A stretch of 64,000 nt of DNA from Aplectana chamaeleonis (lineage: Eukaryota; Nematoda; Chromadorea; Rhabditida; Cosmocercidae), in contig JAPDOI010000949.1 of assembly GCA_029168955.1 (NCBI GenBank), positions 184,466-248,465 on the forward strand, in the 5' to 3' direction. Under the pieces are notes generated by a model that worked only from the letters and a program-made list of their open reading frames with translations, was not told the DNA's origin and searched no databases. This document shows, piece after piece, positions 21,901 through 36,900 of this stretch. Every line of letters begins with the position of its first letter. Position 1 is the stretch's first letter. Both the position numbers and the translations under genes were made by a program.

Positions 21901-24900
21901 CGTCATCGGGACGTCGTGAAAAGTGCATCTGGCTTCTGATGACGTCATCGGGACGTCGTGAAAAGTGCATCTGGCTTCTGATGACGTCATCGGGACGTCG
22001 TGAAAAGTGCATCTGGCTTCTGATGACGTCATCGGGACGTCGTGAAAAGTGCATCTGGCTTCTGATGACGTCATCGGGACGTCGTGAAAAGTGCATCTGG
22101 CTTCTGATGACGTCATCGGGACGTCGTGAAAAGTGCATCTGGCTTCTGATGACGTCATCGGGACGTCGTGAAAAGTGCATCTGGCTTCTGATGACGTCAT
22201 CGGGACGTCGTGAAAAGTGCATCTGGCTTCCGATGACGTCATCGGGACGTCGTGAAAAGTGCATCTGGCTTCTGATGACGTCATCGGGACGTCGTGAAAA
22301 GTGCATCTGGCTTCTGATGACGTCATCGGGACGTCGTGAAAAGTGCATCTGGCTTCTGATGACGTCATCGGGACGTCGTGAAAAGTGCTTCTGGCTTCTG
22401 ATGACGTCATCGGGACGTCGTGAAAAGTGCTTCTGGCTTCTGATGACGTCATCGGGACGTCGTGAAAAGTGCTTCTGGCTTCTGATGACGTCATCGGGAC
22501 GTCGTGAAAAGTGCATCTGGCTTCTGATGACGTCATCGGGACGTCGTGAAAAGTACATCTGGCTTCTGATGACGTCATCGGGGCGTCGTGAAAAGTACAT
22601 CTGGCTTCTGATGACGTCATCGGGACGTCGTGAAAAGTGCTTCTGGCTTCTGATGACGTCATCGGGACGTCGTGAAAAGTGCATCTGGCTTCTGATGACG
22701 TCATCGGGACGTCGTGAAAAGTACATCTGGCTTCTGATGACGTCATCGGGACGTCGTGAAAAGTGCATCTGGCTTCTGATGACGTCATCGGGACGTCGTG
22801 AAAAGTGCATCTGGCTTCTGATGACGTCATCGGGACGTCGTGAAAAGTGCATCTGGCTTCTGATGACGTCATCGGGACGTCGTGAAAAGTGCATCTGGCT
22901 TCTGATGACGTCATCGGGACGTCGTGAAAAGTGCATCTGGCTTCTGATGACGTCATCGGGACGTCGTGAAAAGTGCATCTGGCTTCTGATGACGTCATCG
23001 GGACGTCGTGAAAAGTACATCTGGCTTCTGATGACGTCATCGGGACGTCGTGAAAAGTGCTTCTGGCTTCTGATGACGTCATCGGGACGTCGTGAAAAGT
23101 ACATCTGGCTTCTGATGACGTCATCGGGACGTCGTGAAAAGTGCATCTGGCTTCTGATGACGTCATCGGGACGTCGTGAAAAGTGCATCTGGCTTCTGAT
23201 GACGTCATCGGGACGTCGTGAAAAGTGCATCTGGCTTCTGATGACGTCATCGGGACGTGGGGAAAAGTGCATCTGCGTTCTGACGACGCCATCGGGACGT
23301 CGTGAAAAGTGCATCTGGCTTCTGATGACGTCATCGGGACGTCGTGAGAAGTACATCTGGCTTCTGACGACGTCATCGGGACGTCGTGAAAAGTGCACCT
23401 GGCTTCTGATGACGTCATCGGGACGTCGTGAAAAGTGCATCTGGCTTCTGATGACGTCATCGGGACGTCGTGAAAAGTGCATCTGGCTTCTGATGACGTC
23501 ATCGGGACGTCGTGAAAAGTACATCTGGCTTCTGATGACGTCATCGGGACGTCGTGAAAAGTGCATCTGGCTTCTGATGACGTCATCGGGACGTCGTGAA
23601 AAGTGCATCTGGCTTCTGATGACGTCATCGGGACGTCGTGAAAAGTGCATCTGGCTTCTGATGACGTCATCGGGACGTCGTGAAAAGTGCATCTGGCTTC
23701 TGATGACGTCATCGGGACGTCGTGAAAAGTGCATCTGGCTTCTGATGACGTCATCGGGACGTCGTGAAAAGTACATCTGGCTTCTGATGACGTCATCGGG
23801 ACGTCGTGAAAAGTGCATCTGGCTTCTGATGACGTCATCGGGACGTCGTGAAAAGTGCATCTGGCTTCTGATGACGTCATCGGGACGTCGTGAAAAGTGC
23901 ATCTGGCTTCTGATGACGTCATCGGGACGTCGTGAAAAGTACATCTGGCTTCTGATGACGTCATCGGGACGTCGTGAAAAGTGCATCTGGCTTCTGATGA
24001 CGTCATCGGGACGTCGTGAAAAGTGCATCTGGCTTCTGATGACGTCATCGGGACGTCGTGAAAAGTGCATCTGGCTTCTGATGACGTCATCGGGACGTCG
24101 TGAAAAGTGCATCTGGCTCCTGTTGACGGCATCGGCACGTCGTGAAATGTTCTTCTGGCTTCTCATGCCGTCTGCGGGACGTCGTGAAAAGTGCATCTGG
24201 CTTCTGATGACGTCATCGGGACGTCGTGAAAAGTGCATCTGGCTTCTGATGACGTCATCGGGACGTCGTGAAAAGTGCATCTGGCTTCTGATGACGTCAT
24301 CGGGACGTCGTGAAAAGTGCATCTGGCTTCTGATGACGTCATCGGGACGTCGTGAAAAGTGCATCTGGCTTCTGATGACGTCATCGGGACGTCGTGAAAA
24401 GTGCATCTGGCTTCTGATGACGTCATCGGGACGTCGTGAAAAGTGCATCTGGCTTCTGATGACGTCATCGGGACGTCGTGAAAAGTGCATCTGGCTTCTG
24501 ATGACGTCATCGGGACGTCGTGAAAAGTACATCTGGCTTCTGATGACGTCATCGGGACGTCGTGAAAAGTGCATCTGGCTTCTGATGACGTCATCGGGAC
24601 GTCGTGAAAAGTACATCTGGCTTCTGATGACGTCATCGGGACGTCGTGAAAAGTGCATCTGGCTTCTGATGACGTCATCGGGACGTCGTGAAAAGTACAT
24701 CTGGCTTCTGATGACGTCATCGGGACGTCGTGAAAAGTGCATCTGGCTTCTGATGACGTCATCGGGACGTCGTGAAAAGTGCATCTGGCTTCTGATGACG
24801 TCATCGGGACGTCGTGAAAAGTGCATCTGGCTTCTGATGACGTCATCGGGACGTCGTGAAAAGTGCATCTGGCTTCTGATGACGTCATCGGGACGTCGTG

Positions 24901-27900
24901 AAAAGTGCATCTGGCTTCTGATGACGTCATCGGGACGTCGTGAAAAGTACATCTGGCTTCTGATGACGTCATCGGGACGTCGTGAAAAGTGCATCTGGCT
25001 TCTGATGACGTCATCGGGACGTCGTGAAAAGTGCATCTGGCTTCTGATGACGTCATCGGGACGTCGTGAAAAGTGCATCTGGCTTCTGATGACGTCATCG
25101 GGACGTCGTGAAAAGTGCATCTGGCTTCTGATGACGTCATCGGGAGGTCGTGAAAAGTGCATCTGGCTTCTGATGACGTCATCGGGACGTCGTGAAAAGT
25201 GCATCTGGCTTCTGATGACGTCATCGGGACGTCGTGAAAAGTGCATCTGGCTTCTGATGACGTCATAGGGACGTCGTGAAAGTGCATCTGGCTTCTGATC
25301 CCGTCATCGGGACGTCGTGAAAAGTGCATCTGGCTTCTGATGACGTCATCGGGACGTCGTGAAAAGTGCATCTGGCTTCTGATGACGTCATCGGGACGTC
25401 GTGAAAAGTGCATCTGGCTTCTGATGACGTCATCGGGACGTCGTGAAAAGTGCATCTGGCTTCTGATGACGTCATCGGGACGTCGTGAAAAGTGCATCTG
25501 GCTTCTGATGACGTCATCGGGACGTCGTGAAAAGTGCATCTGGCTTCTGATGACGTCATCGGGACGTCGTGAAAGTACATCTGGCTTCTGATGACGTCAT
25601 CGGGACGTCGTGAAAAGTGCATCTTGCTTCTGATGACGTCATCGGGACGTCGTCAAAAGTGCATCTGGCTTCTGATGACGTCATCGGGACGTCGTGAAAA
25701 GTGCATCTGGCTTCCGATGACGTCATCGGGACGTCGTGAAAAGTGCATCTGGCTTCTGATGACGTCATCGGGACGTCGTGAAAAGTGCATCTGGCTTCTG
25801 ATGACGTCATCGGGACGTCGTGAAAAGTGCATCTGGCTTCTGATGACGTCATCGGGACGTCGTGAAAAGTACATCTGGCTTCTGATGACGTCATCGGGAC
25901 GTCGTGAAAAGTGCATCTGGCTTCTGATGACGTCATCGGGACGTCGTGAAAAGTGCATCTGGCTTCTGATGACGTCATCGGGACGTCGTGAAAAGTACAT
26001 CTGGCTTCTGATGACGTCATCGGGACGTCGTGAAAAGTGCATCTGGCTTCTGATGACGTCATCGGGACGTCGTGAAAAGTGCATCTGGCTTCTGATGACG
26101 TCATCGGGACGTCGTGAAAAGTGCATCTGGCTTCTGATGACGTCATCGGGACGTCGTGAAAAGTGCATCTGGCTTCTGATGACGTCATCGGGACGTCGTG
26201 AAAAGTACATCTGGCTTCTGACGACGTCATCGGGACGACGTGAAAGTACATCTGGCTTCTGATGACGTCGTCGGGACGTCGTGAAAAGTACATCTGGCTT
26301 CTGATGACGTCATCGGGACGTCGTGAAAAGTGCATCTGGCTTCTGATGACGTCATCGGGACGTCGTGAAAAGTGCATCTGGCTTCTGATGACGTCATCGG
26401 GACGTCGTGAAAAGTGCATCTGGCTTCTGATGACGTCATCGGGACGTCGTGAAAAGTGCATCTGGCTTCTGATGACGTCATCGGGACGTCGTGAAAAGTG
26501 CATCTGGCTTATGATGACGTCATCGGGACGTCGTGAAAAGTGCATCTGGCTTCTGATGACGTCATCGGGACGTCGTGAAAAGTGCATCTGGCTTCTGATG
26601 ACGTCATCGGGACGTCGTGAAAAGTGCATCTGGCTTCTGATGACGTCATTGGGACGTCGTGAAAAGTGCACCTGGCTTCTGATGACGTCATCGGGACGTC
26701 GTGAAAAGTGCATCTGGCTTCTGATGACGTCATCGGGACGTCGTGAAAAGTGCATCTGGCTTCTGATGACGTCATCGGGACGTCGTGAAAAGTGCATCTG
26801 GCTTCTGATGACGTCATCGGGACGTCGTGAAAAGTACATCTGGCTTCTGATGACGTCATCGGGACGTCGTGAAAAGTGCATCTGGCTTCTGATGACGTCA
26901 TCGGGACGTCGTGAAAAGTACATCTGGCTTCTGATGACGTCATCGGGACGTCGTGAAAAGTGCATCTGGCTTCTGATGACGTCATCGGGACGTCGTGAAA
27001 AGTGCATCTGGCTTCTGATGACGTCATCGGGACGTCGTGAAAAGTGCATCTGGCTTCTGATGACGTCATCGGGACGTCGTGAAAAGTGCATCTGGCTTCT
27101 GATGACGTCATCGGGACGTCGTGAAAAGTGCATCTGGCTTCTGATGACGTCATCGGGACGTCGTGAAAAGTGCATCTGGCTTCTGATGACGTCATCGGGA
27201 CGTCGTGAAAAGTGCATCTGGCTTCTGATGACGTCATCGGGACGTCGTTAAAAGTGCATCTGGCTTCTGATGACGTCATCGGGACGTGGTGAAAAGTGCA
27301 TCTGGCTTTTGATGACGTCATCGGGACGTCGTTAAAAGTGCATCTGGCTTCTGATTACGCCATCGGGACGTCGTGAAAAGTGCATCTGGCCTCTGATGAC
27401 GTCATCGGGACGTCGTGAAAAGTGCATCTGGCATCTGATGACGTCATCGGGACGTCGTGAAAAGTGCATCTGGCTTCTGATGACGTCATCGGGACGTCGT
27501 GAAAAGTGCATCTGGCTTCTGATGACGTCATCGGGACGTCGTGAAAAGTGCATCTGGCTTCTGATGACGTCATCGGGACGTCGTGAAAAGTGCATCTGGC
27601 TTCTGATGACGTCATCGGGACGTCGTGAAAAGTACATCTGGCTTCTGATGACGTCATCGGGACGTCGTGAAAAGTGCATCTGGCTTCTGATGACGTCATC
27701 GGGACGTCGTGAAAAGTGCATCTGGCTTCTGATGACGTCATCGGGACGTCGTGAAAAGTGCATCTGGCTTCTGATGACGTCATCGGGACGTCGTGAAAAG
27801 TGCATCTGGCTTCTGATGACGTCATCGGGACGTCGTGAAAAGTGCATCTGGCTTCTGATGGCGGCATCGGGACGGCGTGAAAAGTGCATCTGGCTTTTGA

Positions 27901-30900
27901 TGACGTCATCGGGACGTCGTTAAAAGTGCATCTGGCTTCTGATGACGTCATCGGGACGTCGTGAAAAGTGCATCTGGCTTCCTTCTGATGACGTCATCGG
28001 GACGTCGTGAAAAGTGCATCTGGCATCTGATGACGTCATCGGGACGTCGTGAAAAGTGCATCTGGCTTCTGATGACGTCATCGGGACGTCGTTAAAAGTG
28101 CATCTGGCTTCTGATTACGCCATCGGGACGTCGTGAAAAGTGCATCTGGCTTCTGATGACGTCATCGGGACGTCGTGAAAAGTGCTTCTGGCTTCTGATG
28201 ACGTCATCGGGACGTCGTGAAAAGTGCATCTGGCTTCTGATGACGTCATCGGGACGTCGTGAAAAGTGCATCTGGCTTCTGATGACGTCATCGGGACGTC
28301 GTGAAAAGTACATCTGGCTTCTGATGACGTCATCGGGACGTCGTGAAAAGTGCATCTGGCTTCTGATGACGTCATCGGGACGTCGTGAAAAGTGCATCTG
28401 GCTTCTGATGACGTCATCGGGACGTCGTGAAAAGTGCATCTGGCTTCTGATGACGTCATCGGGACGTCGTGAAAAGTGCATCTGGCTTCTGATGACGTCA
28501 TCGGGACGTCGTGAAAAGTGCATCTGGCTTCTGATGACGTCATCGGGACGTCGTGAAAAGTGCATCTGGCTTCTGATGACGTCATCGGGACGTCGTGAAA
28601 AGTGCATCTGGCTTCTGATGACGTCATCGGGACGTCGTGAAAAGTGCATCTGGCTTCTGATGACGTCATCGGGACGTCGTGAAAAGTGCATCTGGCTTCT
28701 GATGACGTCATCGGGACGTCGTGAAAAGTGCATCTGGCTTCTGATGACGTCATCGGGACGTCGTGAAAAGTGCATCTGGCTTCTGATGACGTCATCGGGA
28801 CGTCGTGAAAAGTGCATCTGGCTTCTGATGACGTCATCGGGACGTCGTGAAAAGTGCATCTGGCTTCTGATGACGTCATCGGGACGTCGTGAAAAGTACA
28901 TCTGGCTTCTGATGACGTCATCGGGACGTCGTGAAAAGTGCATCTGGCTTCTGATGACGTCATCGGGACGTCGTGAAAAGTGCATCTGGCTTCTGATGAC
29001 GTCATCGGGACGTCGTGAAAAGTGCATCTGGCTTCTGATGACGTCATCGGGACGTCGTGAAAAGTACATCTGGCTTCTGATGACGTCATCGGGACGTCGT
29101 GAAAAGTGCATCTGGCTTCTGATGACGTCATCGGGACGTCGTGAAAAGTGCATCTGGCTTCTGATGACGTCATCGGGACGTCGTGAAAAGTGCATCTGGC
29201 TTCTGATGACGTCATCGGGACGTCGTGAAAAGTGCATCTGGCTTCTGATGACGTCATCGGGGCGTCGTGAAAAGTGCATCTGGCTTCTGATGACGTCATC
29301 GGGACGTCGTGAAAAGTGCATCTGGCTTCTGACGACGTCATCGGGACGTCGTGAAAAGTGCATCTGGCTTCTGATGACGTCATCGGGACGTCGTGAAAAG
29401 TGCATCTGGCTTCTGATGACGTCATCGGGACGTCGTGAAAAGTACATCTGGCTTCTGATGACGTCATCGGGACGTCGTGAAAAGTGCATCTGGCTTCTGA
29501 TGACGTCATCGGGACGTCGTGAAAGTACATCTGGCTTCTGATGACGTCATCGGGACGTCGTGAAAAGTGCATCTGGCTTCTGATGACGTCATCGGGACGT
29601 CGTGAAAAGTGCATCTGGCTTCTGATGACGTCATCGGGACGTCGTGAAAAGTGCATCTGGCTTCTGATGACGTCATCGGGACGTCGTGAAAAGTGCATCT
29701 GGCTTCTGATGACGTCATCGGGACGTCGTGAAAAGTGCATCTGGCTTCTGATGACGTCATCGGGACGTCGTGAAAAGTGCATCTGGCTTCTGATGACGTC
29801 ATCGGGACGTCGTGAAAAGTACATCTGGCTTCTGATGACGTCATCGGGACGTCGTGAAAAGTGCATCTGGCTTCTGATGACGTCATCGGGACGTCGTGAA
29901 AAGTACATCTGGCTTCTGATGACGTCATCGGGACGTCGTGAAAAGTACATCTGGCTTCTGATGACGTCATCGGGACGTCGTGAAAAGTACATCTGGCTTC
30001 TGATGACGTCATCGGGACGTCGTGAAAAGTGCATCTGGCTTCTGATGACGTCATCGGGACGTCGTGAAAAGTGCATCTGGCTTCTGATGACGTCATCGGG
30101 ACGTCGTGAAAAGTGCATCTGGCTTCTGATGACGTCATCGGGACGTCGTGAAAGTCCATCGGGGTTCTGATGACGTCATCGGGACGTCGTGAAAAGTGCA
30201 TCTGGCTTCTGATGACGTCATCGGGACGTCGTGAAAAGTGCATCTGGCTTCTGATGACGTCATCGGGACGTCGTGAAAAGTGCATCTGGCTTCTGATGAC
30301 GTCATCGGGACGTCGTGAAAAGTACATCTGGCTTCTGATGACGTCATCGGGACGTCGTGAAAAGTGCATCTGGCTTCTGATGACGTCATCGGGACGTCGT
30401 GAAAAGTGCATCTGGCTTCTGATGACGTCATCGGGACGTCGTGAAAAGTGCATCTGGCTTCTGATGACGTCATCGGGACGTCGTGAAAAGTGCATCTGGC
30501 TTCTGATGACGTCATCGGGACGTCGTGAAAAGTGCATCTGGCTTCTGATGACGTCATCGGGACGTCGTGAAAAGTGCATCTGGCTTCTGATGACGTCATC
30601 GGGACGTCGTGAAAAGTGCATCTGGCTTCTGATGACGTCATCGGGACGTCGTGAAAAGTGCATCTGGCTTCTGATGACGTCATCGGGACGTCGTGAAAAG
30701 TGCATCTGGCTTCTGATGACGTCATCGGGACGTCGTGAAAAGTGCATCTGGCTTCTGATGACGTCATCGGGACGTCGTGAAAAGTGCATCTGGCTTCTGA
30801 TGACGTCATCGGGACGTCGTGAAAAGTACATCTGGCTTCTGATGACGTCATCGGGACGTCGTGAAAAGTGCATCTGGCTTCTGATGACGTCATCGGGACG

Positions 30901-33900
30901 TCGTGAAAAGTGCATCTGGCTTCTGATGACGTCATCGGGACGTCGTGAAAAGTGCATCTGGCTTCTGATGACGTCATCGGGACGTCGTGAAAAGTACATC
31001 TGGCTTCTGATGACGTCATCGGGACGTCGTGAAAAGTGCATCTGGCTTCTGATGACGTCATCGGGACGTCGTGAAAAGTGCATCTGGCTTCTGATGACGT
31101 CATCGGGACGTCGTGAAAAGTGCATCTGGCTTCTGATGACGTCATCGGGACGTCGTGAAAAGTACATCTGGCTTCTGATGACGTCATCGGGACGTCGTGA
31201 AAAGTGCATCTGGCTTCTGATGACGTCATCGGGACGTCGTGAAAAGTGCATCTGGCTTCTGATGACGTCATCGGGACGTCGTGAAAAGTGCATCTGGCTT
31301 CTGATGACGTCATCGGGACGTCGTGAAAAGTGCATCTGGCTTCTGATGACGTCATCGGGACGTCGTGAAAAGTGCATCTGGCTTCTGATGACGTCATCGG
31401 GACGTCGTGAAAAGTGCATCTGGCTTCTGATGACGTCATCGGGACGTCGTGAAAAGTGCATCTGGCTTCTGATGACGTCATCGGGACGTCGTGAAAAGTG
31501 CATCTGGCTTCTGATGACGTCATCGGGACGTCGTGAAAAGTGCATCTGGCTTCTGATGACGTCATCGGGACGTCGTGAAAAGTGTTCTGATGACGTCATC
31601 GGGACGTCGTGAAAAGTGCATCTGGCTTCTGATGACGTCATCGGGACGTCGTGAAAAGTGCATCTGGCTTCTGATGACGTCATCGGGACGTCGTGAACAG
31701 TGCATCTGGCTTCTGATGACGTCATCGGGACGTCGTGAAAAGTGCATCTGGCTTCTGATGACGTCATCGGGACGTCGTGAAAAGTGCATCTGGCTTCTGA
31801 TGACGTCATCGGGACGTCGTGAAAAGTGCATCTGGCTTCTGATGACGTCATCGGGACGTCGTGAAAAGTACATCTGGCTTCTGATGACGTCATCGGGACG
31901 TCGTGAAAAGTGCATCTGGCTTCTGATGACGTCATCGGGACGTCGTGAAAAGTGCATCTGGCTTCTGATGACGTCATCGGGACGTCGTGAAAAGTACATC
32001 TGGCTTCTGATGACGTCATCGGGACGTCGTGAAAAGTGCATCTGGCTTCTGATGACGTCATCGGGACGTCGTGAAAAGTGCATCTGGCTTCTGATGACGT
32101 CATCGGGACGTCGTGAAAAGTGCATCTGGCTTCTGATGACGTCATCGGGACGTCGTGAAAAGTGCATCTGGCTTCTGATGACGTCATCGGGACGTCGTGA
32201 AAAGTGCATCTGGCTTCTGATGACGTCATCGGGACGTCGTGAAAAGTGCATCTGGCTTCTGATGACGTCATCGGGACGTCGTGAAAAGTACATCTGGCTT
32301 CTGATGACGTCATCGGGACGTCGTGAAAAGTGCATCTGGCTTCTGATGACGTCATCGGGACGTCGTGAAAAGTACATCTGGCTTCTGATGACGTCATCGG
32401 GACGTCGTGAAAAGTACATCTGGCTTCTGATGACGTCATCGGGACGTCGTGAAAAGTACATCTGGCTTCTGATGACGTCATCGGGACGTCGTGAAAAGTG
32501 CATCTGGCTTCTGATGACGTCATCGGGACGTCGTGAAAAGTGCATCTGGCTTCTGATGACGTCATCGGGACGTCGTGAAAAGTGCATCTGGCTTCTGATG
32601 ACGTCATCGGGACGTCGTGAAAAGTGCATCTGGCTTCTGATGACGTCATCGGGACGTCGTGAAAAGTGCATCTGGCTTCTGATGACGTCATCGGGACGTC
32701 GTGAAAAGTGCATCTGGCTTCTGATGACGTCATCGGGACGTCGTGAAAAGTGCATCTGGCTTCTGATGACGTCATCGGGACGTCGTGAAAAGTGCATCTG
32801 GCTTCTGATGACGTCATCGGGACGTCGTGAAAAGTGCATCTGGCTTCTGATGACGTCATCGGGACGTCGTGAAAAGTGCATCTGGCTTCTGATGACGTCA
32901 TCGGGACGTCGTGAAAAGTGCATCTGGCTTCTGATGACGTCATCGGGACGTCGTGAAAAGTACATCTGGCTTCTGATGACGTCATCGGGACGTCGTGAAA
33001 AGTGCATCTGGCTTCTGATGACGTCATCGGGACGTCGTGAAAAGTGCATCTGGCTTCTGATGACGTCATCGGGACGTCGTGAAAAGTGCATCTGGCTTCT
33101 GATGACGTCATCGGGACGTCGTGAAAAGTACATCTGGCTTCTGATGACGTCATCGGGACGTCGTGAAAAGTGCATCTGGCTTCTGATGACGTCATCGGGA
33201 CGTCGTGAAAAGTACATCTGGCTTCTGATGACGTCATCGGGACGTCGTGAAAAGTGCATCTGGCTTCTGATGACGTCATCGGGACGTCGTGAAAAGTGCA
33301 TCTGGCTTCTGATGACGTCATCGGGACGTCGTGAAAAGTGCATCTGGCTTCTGATGACGTCATCGGGACGTCGTGAAAAGTGCATCTGGCTTCTGATGAC
33401 GTCATCGGGACGTCGTGAAAAGTACATCTGGCTTCTGATGACGTCATCGGGACGTCGTGAAAAGTGCATCTGGCTTCTGATGACGTCATCGGGACGTCGT
33501 GAAAAGTGCATCTGGCTTCTGATGACGTCATCGGGACGTCGTGAAAAGTGCATCTGGCTTCTGATGACGTCATCGGGACGTCGTGAAAAGTGCATCTGGC
33601 TTCTGATGACGTCATCGCGACGTCGTGAAAAAGTGCATCTGGCTTCTGATGACGTCATCGGGACGTCGTGAAAAGTGCATCTGGCTTCTGATGACGTCAT
33701 CGGGACGTCGTGAAAAGTGCATCTGGCTTCTGATGACGTCATCGGGACGTCGTGAAAAGTACATCTGGCTTCTGATGACGTCATCGGGACGTCGTGAAAA
33801 GTGCATCTGGCTTCTGATGACGTCATCGGGACGTCGTGAAAAGTGCATCTGGCTTCTGATGACGTCATCGGGACGTCGTGAAAAGGGCATCTGGCTTCTG

Positions 33901-36900
33901 ATGACGTCATCGGGACGTCGTGAAAAGTGCATCTGGCTTCTGATGACGTCATCGGGACGTCGTGAAAAGTGCATCTGGCTTCTGATGACGTCATCGGGAC
34001 GTCGTGAAAAGTGCATCTGGCTTCTGATGACGTCATCGGGACGTCGTGAAAAGTGCATCTGGCTTCTGATGACGTCATCGGGACGTCGTGAAAAGTGCAT
34101 CTGGCTTCTGATGACGTCCTCGGGACGTCGTGAAAAGTGCATCTGGCTTCTGATGACGTCATCGGGACGTCGTGAAAAGTGCATCTGGCTTCTGATGACG
34201 TCATCGGGACGTCGTGAAAAGTGCATCTGGCTTCTGATGACGTCATCGGGACGTCGTGAAAAGTGCATCTGGCTTCTGATGACGTCATCGGGACGTCGTG
34301 AAAAGTACATCTGGCTTCTGATGACGTCATCGGGACGTCGTGAAAAGTGCATCTGGCTTCTGATGACGTCATCGGGACGTCGTGAAAAGTGCATCTGGCT
34401 TCTGATGACGTCATCGGGACGTCGTGAAAAGTACATCTGGCTTCTGATGACGTCATCGGGACGTCGTGAAAAGTGCATCTGGCTTCTGATGACGTCATCG
34501 GGACGTCGTGAAAAGTGCATCTGGCTTCTGATGACGTCATCGGGACGTCGTGAAAAGTGCATCTGGCTTCTGATGACGTCATCGGGACGTCGTGAAAAGT
34601 GCATCTGGCTTCTGATGACGTCATCGGGACGTCGTGAAAAGTGCATCTGGCTTCTGATGACGTCATCGGGACGTCGTGAAAAGTGCATCTGGCTTCTGAT
34701 GACGTCATCGGGACGTCGTGAAAAGTGCATCTGGCTTCTGATGACGTCATCGGGACGTCGTGAAAAGTGCATCTGGCTTCTGATGACGTCATCGGGACGT
34801 CGTGAAAAGTGCATCTGGCTTCTGATGACGTCATCGGGACGTCGTGAAAAGTGCATCTGGCTTCTGATGACGTCATCGGGACGTCGTGAAAAGTACATCT
34901 GGCTTCTGATGACGTCATCGGGACGTCGTGAAAAGTGCATCTGGCTTCTGATGACGTCATCGGGACGTCGTGAAAAGTACATCTGGCTTCTGATGACGTC
35001 ATCGGGACGTCGTGAAAAGTGCATCTGGCTTCTGATGACGTCATCGGGACGTCGTGAAAAGTGCATCTGGCTTCTGATGACGTCATCGGGACGTCGTGAA
35101 AAGTGCATCTGGCTTCTGATGACGTCATCGGGACGTCGTGAAAAGTACATCTGGCTTCTGATGACGTCATCGGGACGTCGTGAAAAGTGCATCTGGCTTC
35201 TGATGACGTCATCGGGACGTCGTGAAAAGTGCATCTGGCTTCTGATGACGTCATCGGGACGTCGTGAAAAGTACATCTGGCTTCTGATGACGTCATCGGG
35301 ACGTCGTGAAAAGTGCATCTGGCTTCTGATGACGTCATCGGGACGTCGTGAAAAGTACATCTGGCTTCTGATGACGTCATCGGGACGTCGTGAAAAGTGC
35401 ATCTGGCTTCTGATGACGTCATCGGGACGTCGTGAAAAGTGCATCTGGCTTCTGATGACGTCATCGGGACGTCGTGAAAAGTGCATCTGGCTTCTGATGA
35501 CGTCATCGGGACGTCGTGAAAAGTACATCTGGCTTCTGATGACGTCATCGGGACGTCGTGAAAAGTGCATCTGGCTTCTGATGACGTCATCGGGACGTCG
35601 TGAAAAGTGCATCTGGCTTCTGATGACGTCATCGGGACGTCGTGAAAAGTGCATCTGGCTTCTGATGACGTCATCGGGACGTCGTGAAAAGTACATCTGG
35701 CTTCTGATGACGTCATCGGGACGTCGTGAAAAGTGCATCTGGCTTCTGATGACGTCATCGGGACGTCGTGAAAAGTGCATCTGGCTTCTGATGACGTCAT
35801 CGGTACGTCGTGAAAAGTGCATCTGGCTTCTGATGACGTCATCGGGACGTCGTGAAAAGTGCATCTGGCTTCTGATGACGTCATCGGGACGTCGTGAAAA
35901 GTGCATCTGGCTTCTGATGACGTCATCGGGACGTCGTGAAAAGTGCATCTGGCTTCTGATGACGTCATCGGGACGTCGTGAAAAGTGCATCTGGCTTCTG
36001 ATGACGTCATCGGGACGTCGTGAAAAGTGCATCTGGCTTCTGATGACGTCATCGGGACGTCGTGAAAAGTGCATCTGGCTTCTGATGACGTCATCGGGAC
36101 GTCGTGAAAAGTGCATCTGGCTTCTGATGACGTCATCGGGACGTCGTGAAAAGTACATCTGGCTTCTGATGACGTCATCGGGACGTCGTGAAAAGTACAT
36201 CTGGCTTCTGATGACGTCATCGGGACGTCGTGAAAAGTGCATCTGGCTTCTGATGACGTCATCGGGACGTCGTGAAACGTACATCTGGCTTCTGATGACG
36301 TCATCGGGACGTCGTGAAAAGTGCATCTGGCTTCTGATGACGTCATCGGGAGGTCGTGAAAAGTGCATCTGGCTTCTGATGACGTCATCGGGACGTCGTG
36401 AAAAGTGCATCTGGCTTCTGATGACGTCATCGGGACGTCGTGAAAAGTGCATCTGGCTTCTGGTGACGTCATCGGGACGTCGTGAAAAGTGCATCTGGCT
36501 TCTGATGACGTCATCGGGACGTCGTGAAAAGTGCATCTGGCTTCTGATGACGTCATCGGGACGTCGTGAAAAGTGCATCTGGCTTCTGATGACGTCATCG
36601 GGACGTCGTGAAAAGTGCATCTGGCTTCTGATGACGTCATCGGGACGTCGTGAAAAGTGCATCTGGCTTCTGATGACGTCATCGGGACGTCGTGAAAAGT
36701 ACATCTGGCTTCTGATGACGTCATCGGGACGTCGTGAAAAGTGCATCTGGCTTCTGATGACGTCATCGGGACGTCGTGAAAAGTACATCTGGCTTCTGAT
36801 GACGTCATCGGGACGTCGTGAAAAGTGCATCTGGCTTCTGATGACGTCATCGGGACGTCGTGAAAAGTGCATCTGGCTTCTGATGACGTCATCGGGACGT

